Part shown: positions 55,186-64,000 of the stretch, one piece after another
Layout: each line of letters begins with the position of its first letter
Position numbering within the stretch: the stretch's first letter is position 1
Origin: Linum tenue
Taxonomy: Eukaryota; Streptophyta; Magnoliopsida; Malpighiales; Linaceae
DNA length: 64,000 nt
Assembly (NCBI GenBank): GCA_946122785.1
Contig: CAMGYJ010000002.1
Span: forward strand, 38,094,495 to 38,158,494
Reading direction: 5' to 3'
Notes under the pieces: generated by a model
Database searches by the model: none
Seen by the model: the letters and a program-made list of their open reading frames with translations, nothing else
Told to the model about the DNA's origin: nothing
Translations under genes and position numbers: made by a program

Positions 55186-56172
55186 TAGGGGTGGGCATCG
55201 GTGCGGTTCAAACCGCTTCGTCCGCTCCAAATCGCTTGTGCGGTCAGTCCAAACCGCACCATTAAGATTGCGGTTTCATTTGCGGTCTAATTCTTAAGCG
55301 GTTCGCGGTTTTGTGGTGCGGATAGACCGAACCGCGCGGTTGCGGTTCAAAACCGCAAACCGCTAAATCTCTACTTGGAAGCTCGCCCACCAACACTCAG
55401 CGAGGCCCTCAGTTCTCACCACACAGCGTCGTCGTTCTTTTCCACTCATATCTCTACTATCGGCGAGTCGTCGCCACCGTAAATGCTTCCGCCGGTAAAA
55501 TCAGACGGCGGCCGGGGAAGGCGGCCCTATGCGTGGTGGAGTGACGAAGGATTTTTCGATTGGAAGAACGTGATCGGTGGCGTAAAGTGCTGGAAGGCCC
55601 GGGTTTACCCTGTTTCAGCAGTGCTGGCGGAGGGGTTCGAATCTCTCATGATCACCGGCAGCGCAAAGACAGGGGCAGAAGGATTTGTCGGCGCACGGCC
55701 AGGCTGATGAGGAGCGATGGCGCCGCCAATTCCTTGATGTGCTATTGGCTGCTGCATCCAGCCGCCGGTGGATTCAAGAGCGACAACCCGTTGTCGCGAT
55801 GCGCAATTGGCTGCTCTCCTTCTACTAATTGGAAGTTTAATTCCCCGTGGCATGTTTTAATCTCATTTTTGCTAATACAAAGCTTTCATTACTGGTTCTC
55901 TGTGTCATGCCTCTTCTTTATTCTTTTTCCAACTCCATTGCTCTTTTTTATTCATTTTCCAACTTCGCCATCGGTGGGAGGCTGGGAGCACTTTGCGGTC
56001 CAACTTGCGGTTGCGGTTCAAACCGCTCCACACCGCTAATTTATACGGTTTGGTTGACCGCTCCGATTATATTGCGGTCCAACATGCGGTGCGATCCAAT
56101 TAATATGCGGTGCGGTGCGATTTATATCTATATGGTGCGGTGCGGTTTGAACCGCACCGATGCCCACCCCTA
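55186..56172. mobile_element. hAT-type element with non-repeat cargo, 987 bp
   Basis: A perfect 8-bp target duplication AATTTAAT (55178-55185 and 56173-56180). Ends are TAGGGGTGGGCATCGGTGCG and its inverse, a long inverted repeat of about 30 bp with few mismatches. GCGGTTCAAACCGC-type repeats fill the first ~180 and last ~200 bp. The core (about 55370-55975) lacks them and looks like ordinary gene-derived DNA: a leader-like segment, then an ATG at 55483 opening 74 codons with PYAWWSDEGFFDWKNVIGGV. The protein family is not recognised. Confidence 0.8.
55483..55707 (+). pseudogene. Possible captured gene fragment in the hAT element
   Basis: 74 codons from ATG 55483, preceded by a pyrimidine-rich, leader-like stretch and richer in C and G than the surrounding AT-rich DNA. 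The first 45 codons (MLPPVKSDGGRGRRPYAWWS then DEGFFDWKNVIGGVKCWKAR) look protein-like. No family recognised and no splice site is certain. Confidence 0.35.
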
Positions 56173-56180
56173 AATTTAAT

Positions 56181-57940
56181 AAATGTATCAGTAACAATCT
56201 TGAATCGGTTAAGTGAAAATGAGAATAAATAATGAGTACAAGTCTCCAATTCCGTGACTATAGCTATAGCTGCTGTACTATTAATCCTCGTCCTTTCCCG
56301 TACCATACTTTGAGAAATACCTACAATTGTACGGTTGATCTGGAGCTGGAATTACTGAACGATGGATGAGTCTTCTAATTTCTCGACTTGGGGTTCTATT
56401 TCCTTCTTCCAAATTTAGGGGACTGGCGGCGGCGGCGGCCGACTAGCCATCGCCACTCTAGATTGACCAACCCCAAACTTCTGATTGAAGTCCAAGTTAG
56501 CCGGCTGTACAAAATAAGTCCAAATCATTCGTAAAAAAACGAAAACAAAAAGTGCAAGCTATAAAAATGAGTCTGTTGCGTGGAAGTTGCGAAACGGTCG
56601 CAATCAAGGAGCTAGAAGAAGAGGTTCCATTGAATCTCAAACTAGCATAGGACCGGCTCGTTGGTCGAATTTTTTTTTTTCTAGAAATATGATATATAAT
56701 AATAGATATATAATAGATGATTTGAAATGCATAAATGATTGTTTTCTATCTTAGTTATGCACATAACATATTTGGAAGTGATCCAACTATGCATAATGTG
56801 TTTAGACCTCCATGAAAAGAGAAAAAATATAATTATTAAATGAACAAAGAAATAAATATAATTAATTGTCATTCATTAATTAATTAAACCATATAGTTGA
56901 ATATTAGAGTTGTTTCTCATAATACATACATAATCAACCTTTAAGATGAAAGAAAATATCTCTCATAGAGTTTAGTATGTCTTTTAAGTTTTTTCCAATA
57001 GAGAGCATTTTTTTACCACACCGTTGGTAATGAATCTTAAGTTGCTTGATTTGAAATATATAGGACATGATACTAAATTGTCGCTAATAGTTAGTTGGAT
57101 AATATGTTGTGTATGGACTTCCCAAATTATTCTCAGATTGCATATCTGTCTAGCAACAATGTAGTAATTTTCATGCAATAAATATTTTTTTCATGAAATA
57201 ATTCAATTAATAAAAACCTATGAAAATCATATTACATGAAATATATGTTACTCATTAAGTTGATGAATGAGCGAGGGTATAAGTAACATACATTTATTTT
57301 AAAAGTATAGAAGTAGCAAAGTGTCTTTTGGGTTGAATGAGATCGCATATTCTCATTATCGCTAACTGAATTATGATTTTTTGCAATAGATAGTTCAAAA
57401 TGTGTCTGAAAACTTTTGTTACCACGTAAAAGAATTGTTTGAACCAAATGATTGTAATAGTATCAAAAGATTTGGTAGTAGAGTATTTTATACTGAAATC
57501 ATAATTTAACTGTGGTTCAACTGTTTCATATTGCTAAATATCACATATCGATTTAGCCTATAGTGTGAAGTTTTATGGTCGAACCGCCAGTACTTACGAT
57601 CTTTCAATTCAAACTTTAAATAAAAAACCACTAAAATATTGACATTATCAAATACCCTTCAATCTCAGAAATTACCATAATCGTATTAAGAAAAAAAATC
57701 ATCCAAATGATAATATTGATTTTGGATTTTAAGGGGTCGTTTGGAAGTTGCGATTGTTAAATATATGTTTTGTTGTGAATGCGTGTTTAATATTATATAT
57801 GTATTGTCGGATTAGATGCATTGTGTATGTCACATAAGCTAAAAGCTGAGACAAAACAATCTCAACTCAGCTATCTCAACAATCACAACTAAAAGTTGAG
57901 ATATAACAATCACTCATTTTGAGTAATAGTTTCTGTCAGG
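56181..57940. other. AT-rich intergenic DNA
   Basis: Strongly A+T-rich, with only short ORFs of biased composition and no family match. No repeat with clear borders was seen. Confidence 0.5.
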
Positions 57941-58140
57941 GTTAATTGCATGGTTGGTCATTAAGATTACAAAAAACGTTCAAGTTTAGTCACTCGAAAT
58001 ATTTAAATCCATTGATGGTACTTCAGTTTACTGAAACCGTTCACGTTTGGTCACTCTCCGTCCAACTCCGTTAACTTTACTGATGTGGCAGTCAACTCTC
58101 AAAGTTGACTGTTAACTTAGTGATGTGGCAAACTACACTT
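57941..58140. repeat. One arm of a foldback/MULE-type MITE
   Basis: The segment AGGGTTAATTGCATGGTTGG...CTCCGTCCAACTCCGTTAAC...GATGTGGCA resembles the ends of plant foldback MITEs, with an internal inverted pair GTCAACTCTCAAAGTTGAC at about 58090-58109. The other arm is missing. Confidence 0.45.
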
Positions 58141-58147
58141 ACCCATT

Positions 58148-58330
58148 GGGGATAAGGATCCCAAGTTTGGCAAGTGGTCTCCCAATTGGCGTGGACCCTT
58201 CATTGTCCATGCCACCTGGCCCAGTGGAGCTTACTTGTTAAACGCTTTAGATGGTGTGTTTCATGATCGATTGATCAATGGTAAGTATCTCAAACCCTAC
58301 GTCCCTTCTCTTTGGGACTTGGGTTGTTAA
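58148..58330 (+). pseudogene. Ty3/gypsy integrase C-terminal fragment
   Basis: 61 codons including the stop, reading KFGKWSPNWRGPFIVHATWP then SGAYLLNALDGVFHDRLING and KYLKPYVPSLWD. This is the C-terminal domain of gypsy integrase with the W-x-G-P-F motif and the ingKYLKxYxP ending common in Tat/Ogre-type elements. The rest of pol is absent to the left, cut by the MITE arm. The downstream sequence to 58643 and from 60053 may be the same element's 3' region. Confidence 0.75.
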
Positions 58331-58643
58331 CGGGTTGAATGTTAGTCGGCCACAATCGTGGCCGACATGCCAAGTCTCCCATACCTTAAGACATGGCATG
58401 ATACCCTCATGATGAAGCATGGCTTGAATAGATAGCCATGACATGGAGGGTATGTTAAGATAGAAGTATAACATTGGTAGTGGAGGCAGTGAAGCCAAGT
58501 AGATTGGTATCACACTTCATTAAATAGAAAGATAGATTTATTACTAAGGGAATGAAAAGAACATATTGCCGAGGGCAAGCATAAAAGGGTCGAGTCATAG
58601 GAAGACCAAGAGATGCAAATAAAAGCCAATTTCATGGTTAAAG

Positions 58644-60047
58644 TGATAAACCATTGATTGCACATGTTTTTACCCCTATTCTTGAGCCGTTTGAGATGTC
58701 GATTCACGCGTTTTAGGCCGATTTCATGCTAGGTTGTTCTTGTTTGTGATATTTCAGGTCCTAGCACGTGAATGAAGGCTTGGGAACGAGTTCAGGGTCG
58801 ATTGGACGAAGATTGGACGTTTGGCGAGAATCTGAGGAAGCCACACGGGGAAGCCTAAAATCCCACACGGATGTGTGACCTGGCCGTGTGGCACCAAATT
58901 GCACGGGCAAGCCACACTGGCCGTGTAGGGGAGCCGTTGTGGCCGTGTTAAGGCTCGGTAAATCTCACACGGGCAGCTTGCGAATCCACACGGCCGTGTG
59001 GCCCTGGCCGTGCAGCATGCCTGGAAGCCCACTAATCAAAACGCCACGTTTGAACACTCACACGGGCAGCTGGGAAAGTCACACGACCGTGTGGCCTGGC
59101 CGTGTGATCGGGAATTTATGATTTTAACCCAATTTTCAGCCAAAGGAGAAGGATTCCGAGTTTTAGAGAGAAAAAAGTGCGACCTAGAGAGAGAAAGTGA
59201 CGAACCTGATTCTGCAAGTCTCCTAGATTGATCTCCATCACCATTGGAGCCCGGCTTGAGCTTGGAGAAGATCCGATTGAGTGCCAGAAGCAGATTATCA
59301 TCCTTCACAATATGGTTTCCGCATCTTAGCTAGATTTCCCATCTCTCTCTATGGAGTAACTTTCCTATTCACCTGGGTATGAAGAACCCTAGATTTGTCT
59401 GTTAGGTCTGATTGTATGAACCCAAGTACAGATTCTATGATTTGATTATATTCAATTGAGGTTTGAACTATTGAATGGCATGAATCCTGATCAAATTCCT
59501 GTTATTTCTGCTTTGACCTAGAATGAGAATATCTGCCTAGGTTGATAGAGCATCTTTGATTGAAGGTAGTGAATTGACGACTTTAGTCGAGAATTCGATT
59601 CACTATTCTGTACCGGATTTATTTCGGTAGTGGAGGTTTGGTTCGTTAGGGCCTCAATCTGTTTACTCCGGTGGAGGTTAGTCGCCCGCTGGGGAATCAG
59701 ATTGAGAGGGTCTGGAGACCTTTAGTCGAGACTTCAGATTGTTTAAGAACCTCCCGCAGTATAACTATCATTGAAATTGAACTTGGTAAATTATAATCCG
59801 GCTTAACTGCAGTCTAGGGGGAACCATATCCGGGTGACCTCTCTCGACTTGAAAACAACCCTTTTTACTTGCTTTGCTTGTTTGCTTGTTTGGACCTGCA
59901 CTAAAGTTTCCCCGCTAGATAATAAGAACTCACTGAGTAGTCAGCACATCTAGGACCCGGGTTGACATTAGAACCCAAACCAGCTATACTACGCTTTAGG
60001 AGGTGGTTACACTTGGCCATTTTCTAGAGTGACGGAGGAGCGAGTCA
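58644..60047 (+). repeat. Solo LTR of the element A family, variant cassette
   Basis: 1404 bp, TGATAAACCATTG... to ...GGAGCGAGTCA, flanked by a perfect 5-bp duplication TAAAG (58639-58643 and 60048-60052). The backbone matches the element A LTR, but the cassette at 58850-59115 consists of CACACGGCCGTGTGG palindromes instead of the ACCCGACCGGGT type. Confidence 0.95.
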
Positions 60048-60052
60048 TAAAG

Positions 60053-61080
60053 CCAATGGTCTAAAAGTATCAAGTAAACTAGAGAGAAGAGTACCTTGGT
60101 ATGTGTGCGTCTTGTCCTCATCCCAATATGCTTCTATATGAAGAAAAAAATTATCATATTTTCTTATGCTTAGAAGCCAAGTAATGGTTGAACAAGAGAA
60201 AAAAAAGTCTAGCCTAGTGGCTAGTGCAAAGAAGTGAATGAGAACCTTGGCATGGACAAAAATATAATCACTTGAAGGTTGGCATAATTGGCCGGTTGGA
60301 ACAGAGCCTCCAAGTTCGAGTAGGAAAAGAATTGTTTTCCTTTGATTGTGAGGTTATACAAGCAGAGTACAGCATGTAGAGAGAACATGACATGATAAGA
60401 AAAGAATTTTGGCCACTACATCTAATCCCCAAGGTCGAGTCTAGGAAGGAGAAGGTTGATTAACTTGCCACTAAGCCTTATTCTCGAATGGTTGTTGGCC
60501 CAATATGATATTGAGTGAAGGGCGGGATGATTATATGGTCATAAATTTATTTGTCTTGGCCGATTTGATTTCTTTGAAAAAGCAGTACACGAGGGAAAGG
60601 TTGATTAATTAATTGAATCCCTCAAGCTAGTTGGTGGGGAAAGAATGTTTGCTTTGTTGGCTTATTCTTTAAAGCAACTGTGTTGTCAAACATGGGACAA
60701 AGTCATGCTTTGATGACCCACTAATTAATGTCGGATGAAGGGGTAACGGTAACGGGATAGTGTTAACCTATAAGTAGTCAAGTTGGTTTCAACAACTTAG
60801 TGCATAATCCTTATATACTAAGTTGAGGAGGACATTTGTTTATCCATATAAAATAGCTTGTACAACATTGATTAATTACAAGGGATTTAGTGGATTTACA
60901 AGGCCAACTCAACATTAATAATTAAAAGAGCTAGTTGGGCCTCGTTGGGTTAGGTTTTTGGGCCTAAGTGGCCAAACAAACTCCTTCTCCCATACTTCGT
61001 TTCCCCGGCCCCCATAGTCGGACGATGCCTCCACTCCTTGGTATGAAATATGACATCTAAAAAACTAAGTCTGGAAGCAA
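60053..61080. other. Intergenic DNA, possibly gypsy 3' region
   Basis: Continues the sequence interrupted by the solo LTR. No ORF of interest. It may belong to the gypsy element whose integrase tail is at 58148-58330. Confidence 0.4.
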
Positions 61081-61495
61081 GGTAGGCTTGGTCGATAGCC
61101 TATAGGGTGCCAAACGACAGGGTACCAAGCCAACGAAAGAGGCCTGGTAGGCTGAGGGCAAAATAGCAAAAACAAAGTTTGGAAACAAGGCGGCAAAACA
61201 GGGTGCCAAACAAGAGGGTACCAAGTAGGAAATTTTGCTAAGTATGGAATCCCATGGCTAGCAGGGCATACAACAGGGTGTCATAGCAGTCATAGTGACA
61301 TGGTATAATTTGGGGCCATATGCAGACTAAGTCCCAAGACGGGCTTGGTGGCCCCTGGGTACCAAGCCGGGAGGCTGGCAAGGTACCAACTTTATGAGAT
61401 TCTAAAAACTAAGTATGGATACCAAGCCGGCAAGGCTGGCTTGGTAGTAGGGGACGACATGATTGGCTTCGTGGCAGGGGTATCAAGCCGGAGAG
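61080..61495 (+). repeat. Degenerate GGTACCAAGCC minisatellite
   Basis: Variants of GGTACCAAGCC, GGGTGCCAAAC and AAACTAAGTATGGA recur irregularly. Similar motifs (ACTAAGTATGGAGTCTTGG, CCAAGGTGATAGG) resume at 63283-63480 beyond the LINE, so the LINE split one repeat region. Confidence 0.5.
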
Positions 61496-61605
61496 ACAAA
61501 AAAAGCAGGAGCACCCTTGGCGCTACAAAGGAGAGAATCACTGGAGACGTGGAAGCTGCCTCCGGAAGGATGGGTCCAAGTTCAAACCGACAGCTCTGTT
61601 CTGAC

Positions 61606-62762
61606 CACAGTCCAGGAACCCGTACTGGACGTCATACCGGATTCATTTCTGGTAAAGTATTTTGTGGTACGACCGTGGTTCAACTATTTAGTACTGGTAA
61701 ATACTGTTTTTATAATATGAAAATATTTTTTTGTCAATAAACTATATTGGCCAAAACATGATACCGTGTCATAGTAATACCATAATAATATCGGAAAATA
61801 CCGGACAGAAAGGTATAAAATATATCAACATAAAAATTATAAATATATAATGGAATTACTTAAGATTTCAAGAACTAAACATATAATATAATTTCAGGTA
61901 CCATGCAATAATTTTCCAATACATCCAGAAGGCAGAAACTGAAAACCCTTCGGTTGCTCTATTAGTCTATTCACATTCCAATTTCCAGGACTTAGACTAT
62001 CTCTCCATTCTCTCTCCATTCTGCAAATTCAGATCTTCTTCTCTCTTGTCAAAACGGAAACTTAGATATGTTTCTCTCATAAAACAAAACTTCCTTTATG
62101 AACAAAGAACTAGGAAGGCAGAGAGGGAGCGTAGATATCTTGGCGACATTGCGGAGATCGGAGGAACAATGGCGGTAGGCAGAGAAGGGACTACAGCTGA
62201 TTCAAGATGGCAACCGCCGTCACCAACGGGGAAAATCGCCGAGACCAGTCTCCCTCCCCTGCTCGACGAGGTCGTTGGAGACTTGTCGGCGTTCTCGAGC
62301 TCATCCTTCTCGTCGGTCGCCAGAGGCAGGGGTGAGCTGGAGAAGATTAAGGGTGATCGATCAGGGGAGGGAGACTCGACGAGTGGCATTCTCGATCAGT
62401 CGAGCTCGCCCTTCTTGCCGGACGCAGAGGCAGGTGTGAGCTGGAGAAGAGGAGCAACGGGGTGAAAATGGAGAATGGAAATTCTTTGATTAGGGATCAG
62501 GGGTTGGCTCTTAGAATATCGATGCAGGGTTTTGTTTTTGCTTTGTTTTTTTTTCATTTTTTCATAGGACGATAGCGTTTCATCATAAATGGCCTACCGC
62601 CGGTCGGAACAAAACTAGACTATATTTCATTTCAAACCGGTTAAACCATAAAAATCGGTCGGCACGATAATTCTACCACTAAATGCCTACCGTTTTGTTT
62701 CTGGTCCGGCTCCCGGTTTTTCCGGTTGAATCACCCGGTACGATCTGGTTTCCTGGTCCATA
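61606..62762. mobile_element. hAT-type element with non-repeat core, 1157 bp
   Basis: A perfect 8-bp duplication GTTCTGAC (61598-61605 and 62763-62770). Ends CACAGTCCAGGAACCC and GGTTTCCTGGTCCATA are imperfect inverted repeats. ACCGG/CCGGT subterminal repeats lie near both ends. The core at about 61980-62520 is unlike the ends and contains an ORF and a 105-bp imperfect tandem duplication (TCGAGCTC at 62295 and 62400). Confidence 0.85.
62046..62465 (+). pseudogene. Possible captured coding fragment, 139 codons
   Basis: ATG 62046 after a pyrimidine-rich leader (CTTCTTCTCTCTTGTC). The product is Ser-, Gly- and Arg-rich with a short basic N-terminus, a stretch LPPLLDEVVGDLSAFSSSSF, and a repeat created by the 105-bp duplication. 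No family recognised; it may be a 5' exon of a host gene or chance coding in C+G-rich DNA. Confidence 0.3.
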
Positions 62763-63639
62763 GTTCTGACGGATTCTGGAAAGGCGACTGCTAGGGGGAT
62801 TATCCATAATCACTTTGGGAGATGCCAGACGACTTTTGTCTGCAATCTAGGTTTCTGCACGATTACAAATGCGGAACTTAAGGGGCTGCTGAAGGCATAC
62901 TTCTTGCTTGGAGGTCTGGTTTCAGTAAGGTGCTGTCGAATCTCGACTCATCCACTGCTAGTTCAATCATCAAGAACTGCCATGACAGTAACCACCGACC
63001 TGCTCGCTCAAGACATTAATCGATTACCGAATTTTGATTGGGAGGTTAGAATCTCCCATGTGTTTAGGGAATGAAATTGTGTTGTTGATTTGCTTGCTAG
63101 AAGGCTCATGAGTTTCCTTTTGGCACACATCCTTTCGGTGAGTGCGACCCTGAGTTTCGATATTGATTGTCGTACGATATTATGCGGATTACCCAGCCTC
63201 GTTCTTTCATTAATATGATGTAGGACACTTGAGCATCTATATTTTTACAACAACAAAAAAAGAAGAAGCAAGACCATAGCAACAAAACTAAGTATGGAGT
63301 CTTGGGGGGCTTCCAAGGGTGTGGTCAATACTTCATCATAGAGGCAAGGTTAAGGGCTTTAACCCCAACTAGTCAACAAGGCGGGGCAAGAAGCCCCAAG
63401 GTGATAGGAATCACCAAGGTGGCGACAAGGGGTCCCTAAGGTGATTGGAGCAACATACCGGTTAGAAGCTACCAAGGCAGTTACACCTAGTTGCTATAAA
63501 TAAGAGAAACGAGGAAGAAACAAGGGTTCCACAAACCATTTGATAACACTTGTCAAACTTGATCTTTTTCTCTGCAATGTAGCCATAGTGATAACCTTTA
63601 GTTTCTGGAGCTCTCACTAAACCTCCACAGGAGTAGGAG

Positions 63640-63880
63640 TAATTTAGTTTGCAGGATAGATTTGGTGATGGATTTGATGATGGATTTGGATCAATTATGG
63701 ACTTTGTCTAAACTCCATTGTTTGCTTCATGGATTTAGGGGGTAACAAATCCGTGGACCCCACAAACTTTAAGGGTCCAAATCCGTGGACCTCATGGACT
63801 TGAGAGTTCCACCTCTTTAGGTGGGAATTGATCATGGACTTTGAAGTCCATCATTTATGACCAAACTACCCTTCCTACTA
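63640..63880. repeat. Third copy of the split-MITE family
   Basis: Shares CTTCATGGATTTAGGG...AACAAATCC and CATGGACTTTGAAGTCCAT with the reverse complement of 53880-54000. It ends just before the 5S-related LTR. Confidence 0.5.
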
Positions 63881-64000
63881 TGTAACATCCTGAACCTTTT
63901 CTCGATGAAGATATTGTTCGCTTTGGGCCTCGACCCTCACGGTTTTCGACTTGGGGTGCAATTCAAGGTGACTTCCCATAAGGTCACCCATCCTTGTTGT
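63881..64000 (-). mobile_element. Edge of a Cassandra-like (5S-bearing) LTR
   Basis: Starts TGTAACATCC, has GATATTGTTCGCTTTGGGCC and CTCACGGTTTTCG, then ACTTCCCATAAGGTCACCCA, the complement of the 3' part of plant 5S rRNA. This combination is the signature of Cassandra TRIM elements, whose LTRs carry a 5S-derived Pol III promoter region. The 5S sense strand is the minus strand here. The rest lies beyond the window. Confidence 0.6.

Larger units (their letters stand above)
61530..63110 (+). pseudogene. LINE RNase H domain, interrupted
   Basis: The left piece reads LETWKLPPEGWVQVQTDSSV, the start of the RNase H (RVT_3) domain of plant LINEs with the first catalytic Asp. After the hAT element it continues DSGKATARGIIHNHFGRCQT and FCTITNAELKGLL, with the conserved Glu, then weaker frames (SSTASSIIKNCHDSN, WEVRISHVFRE) to about 63110. 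The frame is intact across the insertion if one copy of the hAT target duplication is removed. Later frameshifts show it was dead or dying anyway. Confidence 0.8.
61514..63252 (+). mobile_element. 5'-truncated LINE, split by a hAT element
   Basis: Flanked by an 18-bp duplication, ACAAAAAAAGCAGGAGCA (61496-61513) and ACAAAAAAAGAAGAAGCA (63253-63270), with two mismatches. Only the RNase H end of the LINE is present, split at 61605/62771 by the hAT element. Confidence 0.8.

Noticed and set aside
62046..62465. 139-codon ORF as a functional host gene
   Set aside because: It lies wholly between the inverted ends and target duplications of a hAT-type element, so at most it is cargo.

Overview
The window is nuclear DNA of a flowering plant, most likely a eudicot. 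It shows plant Ty3/gypsy (Athila-type) and Ty1/copia (SIRE-type and a second lineage) LTR retrotransposons, plant LINEs, hAT-type MITEs with 8-bp target duplications, a probable Cassandra LTR edge, and one plant-specific DUF761-type gene. There is no sign of bacterial, organellar or viral genome organisation. The species cannot be named from sequence alone.

Layout. 1-1165: end of a chromovirus-like LTR with ~31-bp tandem repeats. 1166-8829: Athila-type element A, with a decayed gag, a protease, no RT/RNase H and only the tail of integrase, an Athila ORF1/env-like gene and a full 3' LTR. 8830-14439: decayed SIRE-type copia (gag, PR, INT, RT, RH, env-like, 3' LTR). 14440-17107: intergenic DNA holding a composite hAT element that carries an LRR-receptor exon. 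18284-19199: TATA box and the only convincing host gene. 19753-22451: MITEs, a foldback repeat and a GT-rich minisatellite. 22452-23780: another chromovirus-like LTR end. 23781-32433: two non-autonomous Athila-related elements (B and C) in tandem, sharing one LTR. 32434-38509: a long foldback repeat hosting a dead LINE and a hAT MITE. 38979-54090: a MITE split by a minus-strand copia, which is itself split by an Ogre/Tat-like LTR, a very young non-autonomous element (D, minus strand) and a solo Athila-type LTR. 54418-56172: two hAT elements, one with a non-repeat core. 56181-60047: AT-rich DNA, a gypsy integrase tail and a second solo LTR. 61514-63252: a 5'-truncated LINE split by a third cargo-bearing hAT element. 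63881-64000: edge of a 5S-related (Cassandra-like) LTR.

How the parts relate. A, B, C, D and both solo LTRs are one modular superfamily. They share a tRNA-Asp primer site, a 3' untranslated region with a TTAAGTGTGGGGG tract, and LTR backbones, but differ in two places: the coding cargo (A carries gag-PR plus ORF1; B, C and D carry one acidic protein of 374 aa in the intact copy) and a palindromic GC-rich cassette in the LTR upstream of the transcribed part. A second copy of A's cassette lies inside A, just upstream of its ORF1. The D family and the cassette exchange are the best candidates for something not yet described.
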